Shown one piece after another: positions 24,755-32,370 of a stretch of 64,000 nt of DNA. How positions within the stretch are numbered: the stretch's first letter is position 1; each line of letters begins with the position of its first letter. The position numbers were made by a program, and so were the translations under genes. Under the pieces are notes generated by a model. It saw nothing but the letters and a program-made list of their open reading frames with translations. It was not told the origin of the DNA and searched no databases. Origin of the DNA: a bacterium (GTDB lineage Bacteria; Joyebacterota; Joyebacteria; Joyebacterales; Joyebacteraceae); contig JAPEKQ010000001.1 in the NCBI GenBank assembly GCA_029990205.1, positions 214,226 to 278,225 on the forward strand. Reading direction: 5' to 3'.

Positions 24755-27280
24755 CTAGTTCCAGAAGTCCCAGGTGAACGCGTAGGTCACCCGGGGTTCG
24801 GAGAAGGCGTACCCGGGCCAGCCTCCGGAGTCCGTGTCGAGCGGATCGTCGACGCGAACGAGAAGCCGCGCCGGACCGACCGCGCCGGTCGCGCTCAGCC
24901 GCGTGCGCCAGAGCGTGTCCTCGAGGACGCCGTCCCACGCGCCGCGCGCGAGTCCGGTCTCGTAGCTCACGGAGACCTCGAGCCGCACGTCGAGCGTCTG
25001 TTTGAAGAACCGCCGGTCGACCCAGACCGACGCGTCGGCGGTCAGCGCGGGCACGGGCGCAAGCGCGTTGAGAGGTCCCTCCGCGTCGATCCCGATGGCA
25101 TCCGCCGACACCCTCACGCCGCCGAGCCCCGTGTCGGTCACGGCCGCCCAGAGCGTCAGCATCGACGACGTTGCGTCCTCGCCGGACACGGGTCTCAGGA
25201 CACCGCCCGCATCCTCCTCAAGGACGATCGGCGAAAGGACGCGTGTGACCTCACCCGTGGCGCCGGCGTCCAGCCTGCCGGACGTGAACGCCCAGCCGAG
25301 ACCGGCCGTCGCCGCGCGCTCGGCGCCGACATCGTCCGTGCCACCGACCAGCAGATCGGCGTCGCCAACGACCGCACGGTCCGCGCCGGCAAGTTCGAGC
25401 GCCGTCGGGAAGCGGCCGCCGACGTCGACGGTGAACCATGGGCTCGACCCGCGGTCCCCGCGTTCCACCAGACATGAGAACTCGGGAACCATCTCGCCCC
25501 GCTGTCTGGACGCCCCGGCGCTCATGAGCGCTTCCCAGTCGCCGAACCGAACGTCCCCGGTCGCCGATGCCCCGACAGACAGGGCGTGGACGCCGGTGGT
25601 GAGCAGATCTCCCGTCGCAACAAGCCCCGAGGCGTGCGCATGCACCGAGCGCAGGAATCCCCGTTCCATGGGCAGGTCGATGACGGCTCCCGTCAGTCCG
25701 CTCTCGCAGACCCCGGTGTCGCCGTTCCGGAGGTCTCCGATGCGCGTCGCATCGTGGAAGACGCCGAACCTCGCCTGTCCGTTCGTGACGGCGACATCGA
25801 CCGCCCCGGACGTCACGTCGAGCACCGCGCCCGAGACACCCGAGGCGTCGGGAATGCTGCGTGACACTGCCACGCTGGAAGCTGATATCTCCGCTTTCCA
25901 GTCCCCGGCCAGGTCGAGCGTCGCCGACGCGCCGAAGCTGTCGCGTTCGTACTCGCCGCCCGACGCGGGACCGCGGCCGTCGCGGCCCTCGAAGAAGCCG
26001 GTGACGGCACCACGCTCGCGAAGACCGCTCCCGAACTCGATCACGCGCCACCTCAGACCAGCATCGCCGCTGGCCATTCCGACCCGAGAGAATGGAGTCC
26101 CGGCGAACCGACGGCCCGCGTAGTACTGGAAAGAGGCCGAGCCCGTGCCGGCGGCGAGCCCCGGCGCGGAACCGCCCGGTCCGAGGACGACGACTCCGGT
26201 GCCGAAGAGCGAGCGCGTCGAGAGGTCCGGGCCCGATGGCACGAGAACGGATCCGCCCGCCGAGACGGCGTCGAGGAACCCGAGCCCGTTCTGAAGCCAG
26301 TCCCCGCCGGACCGGCCGCTCAGAGTGACGACCGAGAGTCCCGCCGGAATCCCGCCGCGTGTCACCGACGCGCGCTGCCCCGGCCAACGGGACGAGACGA
26401 CGCGGAGTGCCGGAAGCGCACCGGCCGACGACGAGGCGTCGTGGTCGACGCCGAGTTCGAGCCCGACCGCGCGACGCACGTCGAGCGGGCCGCTCCGGAG
26501 TTCGATGCCGAGCGAGTCAGGGAGAGCCACGACAGGGCTCAACGGCTCGGATTCGAGCTCATGATCGTGCACGGGAGCAAGCCCCGGCGCAAGTTCGGGT
26601 GGGGGTTCGTCCGGCACGGCATCCTGGGCCGTCGCGGGGACCGGCGCGGCCAGAAGCGCCGCGACGGGAATCGCCAGAGACAGAACCACGGCGGCGGCCC
26701 TCTGCCCTCCGATGACGGCGAGCCCCCGCACGCGCGGGACGAGCAGCGGGACGAGCACGGCGAACAGGACCGTGTTCCAGATGATGTGCACGTAAGGGAA
26801 GAACAGGTTCGCGGTGAGAGCGGCAAGGAAGCCGTCGGCGAACTCGGGACTCATCGCGGCGTACCCCACGATGACGGCGGTCTGGTAGACCGTGGTGAGC
26901 GCCAGGCCGGCCGCTGCCGCCGCCACGATGCGGGCCGCGGTGGGCTTGTCCCGCCAGACACACCCCAGGACGCCGCCGGCGAGACCGACGAGCGCCATGG
27001 CGCAGACCTGTCCGACGAACAGAGTCGGGATGGCGAGACCGGAACCGAAGGGGCCGAACCCCGAGTAGATCCCCATGGCGATGAACCCGACGAGCGCCCC
27101 GCGGAGCCTCCCGAGCACGGCCCCCGAGATGAACACCGTGAGCGTGATCAGCTCGATGTTGGGAACGGCCGCCAGCGCGTAGCCGAGCGCCGCGGCGAGC
27201 GCCGCGAGCACTGCGATGGGGGCGGTCCAACGGACCGGGATCGGTCCACCGACGGCGTTCTCACGCGCGGGTTCAGTCAA
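24755..27280 (-). CDS. Fusion of ECF-transporter S component and outer-membrane beta-barrel
   Basis: 841 residues, TTG start 27280 overlapping the preceding lipoprotein gene. Residues about 15-185 form a polytopic domain with the S-component-like stretch VPNIELITLTVFISGAVLG and GFIAMGIYSGFGPFGSG, resembling vitamin-binding ECF subunits. Residues 194-219 look like a second signal peptide (RAAAVVLSLAIPVAALLAAP, then ATA before QD). The remaining 620 residues alternate like an outer-membrane barrel and end FTWDFWN. An SRWPGQRASVTRGG stretch and FPTALELAGAD followed by VVGDADLLVGG faintly recall TonB-dependent receptors. A substrate is not evident. The whole frame is intact and no stop separates the parts; in-frame GTG codons at 26731 and 26689 lack good ribosome sites. 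Confidence 0.8.
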   Translation of the reverse strand: MTEPARENAVGGPIPVRWTAPIAVLAALAAALGYALAAVPNIELITLTVFISGAVLGRLRGALVGFIAMGIYSGFGPFGSGLAIPTLFVGQVCAMALVGLAGGVLGCVWRDKPTAARIVAAAAAGLALTTVYQTAVIVGYAAMSPEFADGFLAALTANLFFPYVHIIWNTVLFAVLVPLLVPRVRGLAVIGGQRAAAVVLSLAIPVAALLAAPVPATAQDAVPDEPPPELAPGLAPVHDHELESEPLSPVVALPDSLGIELRSGPLDVRRAVGLELGVDHDASSSAGALPALRVVSSRWPGQRASVTRGGIPAGLSVVTLSGRSGGDWLQNGLGFLDAVSAGGSVLVPSGPDLSTRSLFGTGVVVLGPGGSAPGLAAGTGSASFQYYAGRRFAGTPFSRVGMASGDAGLRWRVIEFGSGLRERGAVTGFFEGRDGRGPASGGEYERDSFGASATLDLAGDWKAEISASSVAVSRSIPDASGVSGAVLDVTSGAVDVAVTNGQARFGVFHDATRIGDLRNGDTGVCESGLTGAVIDLPMERGFLRSVHAHASGLVATGDLLTTGVHALSVGASATGDVRFGDWEALMSAGASRQRGEMVPEFSCLVERGDRGSSPWFTVDVGGRFPTALELAGADRAVVGDADLLVGGTDDVGAERAATAGLGWAFTSGRLDAGATGEVTRVLSPIVLEEDAGGVLRPVSGEDATSSMLTLWAAVTDTGLGGVRVSADAIGIDAEGPLNALAPVPALTADASVWVDRRFFKQTLDVRLEVSVSYETGLARGAWDGVLEDTLWRTRLSATGAVGPARLLVRVDDPLDTDSGGWPGYAFSEPRVTYAFTWDFWN

Positions 27281-27680
27281 GCCGGTTCCGCTCCTGGTCG
27301 AGGCGATCAGGGGTCACATCGTCGAGCTGAGTCTCGCTGTCATCCATGTCAAGCAGGTGTCCGATGTACTGCGAGATCTCGGCCCGATGCTCCGGGAGGA
27401 TCCGGTGCCAGTTCCGCTCGATCTCGGTCTCGAGCGGAGCTCCAACCATTCCGATGAGATCGCTCTGAAACTCATCAGGCAGACTCATCGGATCGTGCTG
27501 CGCGTAGATCTTGTAGAGCATGCCCGTCGAGTAGTCGATCCGACCCTGCGCTACGGCGTGGTCGATCAGGGCGAAGGTGCCGAGCTCCGAGTCGGCGGCG
27601 GGCTCGCCGCCTTCGGGCATCGGAGCGCACCCGGCCGCGAGGAGGAGCGCGGCAATGAGTATCACCAGTCGCCTGGTCAT
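27273..27680 (-). CDS. Small lipoprotein, function unknown
   Basis: 135 residues from ATG 27680, with GGAGG 6 bases upstream. Lipoprotein signal MTRRLVILIAALLLAAGC gives a lipobox LAAGC with Cys18. The mature part is acidic, with helical stretches (GRIDYSTGMLYKIYAQHDP, ISQYIGHLLDMDD) and no domain I recognise. The downstream fusion gene starts inside its last codons, so the two are coupled and may act together at the envelope. Confidence 0.8.
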   Translation of the reverse strand: MTRRLVILIAALLLAAGCAPMPEGGEPAADSELGTFALIDHAVAQGRIDYSTGMLYKIYAQHDPMSLPDEFQSDLIGMVGAPLETEIERNWHRILPEHRAEISQYIGHLLDMDDSETQLDDVTPDRLDQERNRLD

Positions 27681-27766
27681 GTGGTGCCTCCTGGCTGCGT
27701 CGCGCGCCGCGCGTCTGCACGGCGCCCGTGCGCCGGGCGGTCCCCACCCGGCGCGTGAGCTGTTCG

Positions 27767-28393
27767 CTACGTGACGGCCTCGAGCACGGCCGCCATGACA
27801 TCGTCCGCCATCCGGTCGACGCGCTCGGTCAGCTGGTTGAGCGCAGCGTTCGCCTTCTCGACGAACCCCGCGTGCCGCTCGGCACGGATCCCGCCGATAT
27901 TGATCAGGACGTTGAGCTTCGCCGCGTGCGCTCCGGCTCTGCCGACGAGCGCCGCAACACCGGCGTCCGAGACCGCGTTCGTGTTCCCCTTCGCCGCGAC
28001 CGTCTCCGAGAGCTCGACGACCTCGACACACTTCTGCATGACCGCCAGCGGAACCATCGCGGCGTCGACCAGCGTGTCCTGGATGGCGTCGCGCCGCGCG
28101 GCCTTCTCCTCGTCGGTCTCCTTCGGGAGCTTCATCGCGGCCATAACCTTGTCAAAGGCCGCCGCGTCCTCGTCGATGAGCTGCTCGAGCTCCACACGCA
28201 GCCTCTCGGTCTGCGTGAGGACGGCCTTCATGTCCTCTTCGACGTCGACGTACTTCTTCTTTCCAATGGTGAGGCTGCAGACCATCGAACCCAGGCTCGC
28301 GCCGAGCGCGCCGCAGAGCGCGGCCACGCTGCCGCCGCCCGGCGTCGGCTTGCTCGAGGCCAGTTCGGCGAGGAAGCTGTTCATGTCACCCAC
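27767..28393 (-). CDS. Formiminotetrahydrofolate cyclodeaminase (FTCD C-terminal domain family)
   Basis: 208 residues. Converts formimino-THF to methenyl-THF and ammonia. PTPGGGSVAALCGALGASLGSMVCSLTIGKKKY and GNTNAVSDAGVAALVGRAG are the signature stretches. Start is GTG 28393 behind AAGGAGA. Placed 20 bases after ftcD. In animals these activities are one protein; here they are two adjacent genes, as in several bacteria. Confidence 0.94.
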   Translation of the reverse strand: MGDMNSFLAELASSKPTPGGGSVAALCGALGASLGSMVCSLTIGKKKYVDVEEDMKAVLTQTERLRVELEQLIDEDAAAFDKVMAAMKLPKETDEEKAARRDAIQDTLVDAAMVPLAVMQKCVEVVELSETVAAKGNTNAVSDAGVAALVGRAGAHAAKLNVLINIGGIRAERHAGFVEKANAALNQLTERVDRMADDVMAAVLEAVT

Positions 28394-28413
28394 GGTGTCT
28401 CCTTCCCCCCGCC

Positions 28414-29313
28414 CTACAGCTCGGCGAGGCGATTCTCGAGAATCTGGTCCCGCTGGAAGTTCTCGAGTCTGAGGTAGAAGTCGGCGCAGTCCACGAGCGC
28501 GTCGAGCGGGATGAGTCCGACGATCTCGCAGCCGATGACCGGCACGCCGTAGCGCTCGGCCTCGCTCTTCACCATCTCGTAGACGCGGAACAGCGGCGTC
28601 CCCTGGTAGTTGACCATGTTCATCGACACCTGAACGATGTTGCGGTCCTTGATCTCGAAGCCCATCGCCTTGACATACCTGAGACCTCCGCCGGCGAAGC
28701 GTATCTGCTTGGCGATCGTCTTGGCGATGTCGATGTTGTCCGTGCCGAGGTTGATGTTGTACGCCACCAGGAACTGCCGCGCTCCGATGGCGATGGCTCC
28801 CGCCGTCGGATGGATGCGGTTCGGGCCGAAGTCCGGGTCCTTCGCCGGATTGGTCCCGATCTCGTCCCGGAGACCCTCGAACTGGCCCTTCCGGACCTTC
28901 GCCAGGTTCTTCCGTGTCGGCTTCGTCGCAGCGTCCTCATACAGATAGACCGGGATCTCGAGCTCCTCACCCACGCGCTTGCCCAGACGCTGCGCCAGCT
29001 CGACGCACTCGTCCATCGTCACGTCCTTGACGGGAACGAACGGACAGACGTCGGTCGCGCCCATCCGCGGGTGCTCCCCCTCGTGCTTCGTCAGGTCGAT
29101 GAGCTCGCGCGCCTTCTCGATGCCCCGGAACGCGGCCTCGAGCACGGCCTCCGGCTCACCGATGATCGTCACGACCGCCCGGTTGTGGTCCGCGTCCATC
29201 TCCTTGTCGAGGAGCCTCGCTCCGTCGACGGCCGTCATCGTCCCGACGATCTCGTCAAGCACCTCCGGTCTTCTTCCCTCGCTGAAATTGGGCACGCACT
29301 CAACGATCTTCAT
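28414..29313 (-). CDS. ftcD: Glutamate formimidoyltransferase
   Basis: 299 residues. Transfers the formimino group of formiminoglutamate to tetrahydrofolate in histidine breakdown. Starts MKIVECVPNFSEGRRPEV, the family signature; DADHNRAVVTIIGEPE, EGEHPRMGATDVCPFVP and RQFLVAYNINLGT are also typical. ATG 29313 overlaps the hutI stop (ATGA) with GGAGG upstream. Product feeds the cyclodeaminase encoded next. Confidence 0.96.
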   Translation of the reverse strand: MKIVECVPNFSEGRRPEVLDEIVGTMTAVDGARLLDKEMDADHNRAVVTIIGEPEAVLEAAFRGIEKARELIDLTKHEGEHPRMGATDVCPFVPVKDVTMDECVELAQRLGKRVGEELEIPVYLYEDAATKPTRKNLAKVRKGQFEGLRDEIGTNPAKDPDFGPNRIHPTAGAIAIGARQFLVAYNINLGTDNIDIAKTIAKQIRFAGGGLRYVKAMGFEIKDRNIVQVSMNMVNYQGTPLFRVYEMVKSEAERYGVPVIGCEIVGLIPLDALVDCADFYLRLENFQRDQILENRLAEL

Positions 29314-30605
29314 CGGCTTCCTCCGTCTGTGGACGCAGCGGCCGGGCTCTCTCCCGACACGACCGCGCCGCGCTTGATGACCATTCTCGTCAGGTTCACA
29401 CCGTAGTGATATGGGATCGCCCGGTAGTCGACGACCTCCCAGACGATGAGATCCGCCAGCTTGCCGGGTTCGATGCTCCCGACGCTCCCGGACCGACCGA
29501 CGGCGGCCGCCGAGTTCGCGGTCGCGGCGACCAGCGCCTCCGCGGGCGTCAGACGCATGACCATACTCGCGAGCGAGACGATGATCTGCATCGACTCGGT
29601 CATCGAGCTGCCGGGATTGCAGTCGGTCGCGAGCGCCACCGGGACGCCCGCATCGACGAACTTCCGTGCCGGCGCGAAATCACGCTTGCCGAGCGACAGC
29701 GTCGTCCCCGGCAGCAGCACGGCCACGACTCCGGCGTTCGCCATGGCGCGAATGCCCGCGTCGGAGACGCAGACCAGATGGTCGGCCGATATGGCGCCGA
29801 CCTCGGCGGCCAGTTCGCCGCCCCCGGACGCGTGGAGCTCATCGGCGTGAAGCTTCGGCCGCAGCCCGCGCGACGCGGCCGCGAGCAGCAGCCGGCGCGA
29901 CTGCTCCACCGTGAAGACGTCCTCCTCGCAGAATACGTCGCAGAACTCGGCCAGACCCTCACGCGCCACGAGAGGGATGATCTCATCGATAAGATGTGTC
30001 ACGTACCCGTCGCGATCGTCCCGCCACTCATCGGGGAACTCGTGCGCGCCGAGGAAGGTCGGCACGACATCCACCGCGTGGTGCTCCGCGAGCTTCGATA
30101 TCACGCGCAGCATCTTGAGCTCCGCCTCGAGCGAGAGCCCGTAGCCGCTCTTGATCTCCGCTGTCGTGGTGCCGTACTCGAGCATGCGGTCGAGCGCCCG
30201 CGCGCCGTTTCGAAACAGCAGTTCGTCGGTCGCCGCGCGCACGTGCCGGACGCTCGAGCGGATACCGCCGCCGGCCGCCGCGATCTCCTCGTAGCTCCTC
30301 CCCTCCACCCGCATCGCGAACTCGTCCTCGCGTGTCCTCGCAAAGACGGCGTGCGTGTGAGGATCGACGAAGCCGGGAGTCACGACGGCGGCGCCCGCGT
30401 CGATGACCGCACAGTCGCTGTCCGGCTCGACCACGGCCAGCACCTCGGACTCCGGCCCCGCGGCCACGATACGACCATCGATGGCCGCAACGGCTCCGTT
30501 CTCGATGATGCCGAGCTCGCTCGCCGCCGGTCCCATGCGGGGCCCTTCCCCGGCGATGGTCGCGAGCTGCCCGATGTTGCGTATCAGAAGGTCTACGGTC
30601 TGCAT
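29310..30605 (-). CDS. hutI: Imidazolonepropionase
   Basis: 431-residue amidohydrolase that opens imidazolonepropionate to formiminoglutamate. Metal-site motif FVDPHTHAVFARTREDEF, family stretches GGGIRSSVRHVRAATDE and KSGYGLSLEAELKML, PTFLGAHEFPDEWR, KLHADELHASGGGELAAEV and ATDCNPGSSMTESMQ are all present. Starts at ATG 30605, 17 bases after hutU, and its stop overlaps ftcD. Confidence 0.97.
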   Translation of the reverse strand: MQTVDLLIRNIGQLATIAGEGPRMGPAASELGIIENGAVAAIDGRIVAAGPESEVLAVVEPDSDCAVIDAGAAVVTPGFVDPHTHAVFARTREDEFAMRVEGRSYEEIAAAGGGIRSSVRHVRAATDELLFRNGARALDRMLEYGTTTAEIKSGYGLSLEAELKMLRVISKLAEHHAVDVVPTFLGAHEFPDEWRDDRDGYVTHLIDEIIPLVAREGLAEFCDVFCEEDVFTVEQSRRLLLAAASRGLRPKLHADELHASGGGELAAEVGAISADHLVCVSDAGIRAMANAGVVAVLLPGTTLSLGKRDFAPARKFVDAGVPVALATDCNPGSSMTESMQIIVSLASMVMRLTPAEALVAATANSAAAVGRSGSVGSIEPGKLADLIVWEVVDYRAIPYHYGVNLTRMVIKRGAVVSGESPAAASTDGGSR

Positions 30606-30622
30606 TGGGACTCCTTGGGCGC

Positions 30623-32287
30623 CTATCTCTCCCGCATCGGGATGCGGATGCCGTGCTCGGCCGCGAAGGTGATGGCCTCATCGTACCCCGCGTCGGCGTG
30701 TCGGATGACACCCATCCCAGGATCGGTCGTGAGCACGCGCTCGAGCCGGACCGCCGCCTCGGGCGTGCCGTCGGCAACGATGACCATGCCCGCGTGGAGC
30801 GACTTGCCGATGCCGACGCCGCCACCGTGATGGAACGAGATCCACGTGGCGCCGCCGACGGCGTTGACGAGCGCGTTGAGAACGGGCCAGTCGGCGATGG
30901 CGTCGCTGCCGTCCTTCATCCCCTCGGTCTCCCGGTACGGGGACGCCACCGAGCCGCTGTCAAGATGGTCGCGGCCGATGACGATCGGCGCCGAGATCTC
31001 ACCCGACCCGACCATCTCGTTGATGATGCGGCCGAAGCGGGCACGCTCGCCGTAGCCGAGCCAGCAGATCCGCGACGGCAGCCCCTGGAACTTGACCTGC
31101 TCACCCGCGAGTTTGATCCATCGCACGAGCGCCTCGTCCTGGGGGAACTCCCGGATGATGACCTCGTCGGTCTTGTAGATGTCCTCCGGGTCGCCCGAGA
31201 GCGCCACCCAGCGGAACGGTCCCTTGCCGCTGCAGAAGAGCGGCCGGATGTAGGCGGGGACGAACCCCGGGTAGTCGAACGCGTTCTCGACACCGGCATC
31301 CAGCGCCATGCCGCGGAGGTTGTTGCCGTAGTCGAACGCGATCGAGCCCGCCTTCTGCATGTCGAGGATGGCACGGCAGTGCTCGGCCATCGAACGCATC
31401 GAGCGCTCGATGTAGCCGTCCGGATCCTTCTCGCGCAGCGCGAGCGCCTCGTCAAGCGTCATTCCGCCCGGGACGTATCCGCTCAGGGCGTCGTGCGCCG
31501 ACGTCTGGTCTGTCACGACGTCCGGCGTGATGCCGCGCTTCACCATCTCGGGAAGGACGTCCGCGCAGTTGCCCACCAGTCCGATCGAAAGCGGCTTGCC
31601 GGCCTGCACGGCCTCGTCGGCCATCGCGAGCGCCTCGTCGAGATCGTGGACCATGCGGTCGCAGTACTCCGTGTCGAGCCGCGCCTGGATCCGGGCCGCG
31701 TCGACCTCCACACACAGACAGACGCCGCCGTTCATCGTCACGGCGAGCGGCTGCGCGCCGCCCATGCCGCCCATGCCGCCGGTGAGGACGAGCTTCCCCT
31801 TGAGACTCCCGCCGAAGTGCTGGCGGGCGAGTTCGGCGAGCGTCTCGTAGGTGCCCTGGAGAATGCCCTGGGTTCCGATGTAGATCCAGCTCCCGGCCGT
31901 CATTTGTCCATACATGATGAGGCCCTGTCGTTCGAGCTCGCGGAACTTGTCCCACGTCGCCCAGTCGCCGACGAGATTCGAGTTCGCCAGCAGGACCCTC
32001 GGCGCGTTCGGGTGTGTCTTCATCACGCCGACGGGCTTCCCCGACTGGACGAGCATCGTCTCGTCGTTCTCGAGCGTCCTGAGCGTTCTGACGATGGCCT
32101 CGAACGCGTCCCAGCTCCGCGCCGCGCGTCCGGTGCCCCCGTAGACAACGAGCTCATCCGGGTTCTCGGCGACCTCCGGGTCGAGGTTGTTCATGATCAT
32201 CCGCATCGCGGCCTCCTGGAGCCACCCCTTGCAGGTGAGCTCGGTGCCGCGAGGCGCCCGCACGGTTCTCTTCTGTGCGCTGCCCAT
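30623..32287 (-). CDS. hutU: Urocanate hydratase
   Basis: 554 residues, normal length. NAD-dependent hydration of urocanate, second step of histidine degradation. Opening [21 protein letters not shown] and [38 protein letters not shown] (NAD site) and [18 protein letters not shown] are diagnostic. ATG 32287 has GGAGGAG upstream. Histidase (hutH), which supplies its substrate, is not in the window. Confidence 0.97.
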   Translation of the reverse strand: MGSAQKRTVRAPRGTELTCKGWLQEAAMRMIMNNLDPEVAENPDELVVYGGTGRAARSWDAFEAIVRTLRTLENDETMLVQSGKPVGVMKTHPNAPRVLLANSNLVGDWATWDKFRELERQGLIMYGQMTAGSWIYIGTQGILQGTYETLAELARQHFGGSLKGKLVLTGGMGGMGGAQPLAVTMNGGVCLCVEVDAARIQARLDTEYCDRMVHDLDEALAMADEAVQAGKPLSIGLVGNCADVLPEMVKRGITPDVVTDQTSAHDALSGYVPGGMTLDEALALREKDPDGYIERSMRSMAEHCRAILDMQKAGSIAFDYGNNLRGMALDAGVENAFDYPGFVPAYIRPLFCSGKGPFRWVALSGDPEDIYKTDEVIIREFPQDEALVRWIKLAGEQVKFQGLPSRICWLGYGERARFGRIINEMVGSGEISAPIVIGRDHLDSGSVASPYRETEGMKDGSDAIADWPVLNALVNAVGGATWISFHHGGGVGIGKSLHAGMVIVADGTPEAAVRLERVLTTDPGMGVIRHADAGYDEAITFAAEHGIRIPMRER

Positions 32288-32339
32288 CTCTCCACTCCTC
32301 CATGTTCGCTTCGATGTGTCTCTGGATCACGCGATCGGC

Positions 32340-32366
32340 TCGCCCGGGGGCACGTCGCCCGGGGGC
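32340..32366. repeat. Two 12-base direct repeats upstream of hutU
   Basis: TCGCCCGGGGGC occurs at 32340-32351 and 32355-32366 in the gap between the dinG stop and the hutU start. Each half is nearly palindromic (CCCGGG), so the site could be an operator for the hut genes or part of a dinG terminator. Confidence 0.5.
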
Positions 32367-32370
32367 GCGC

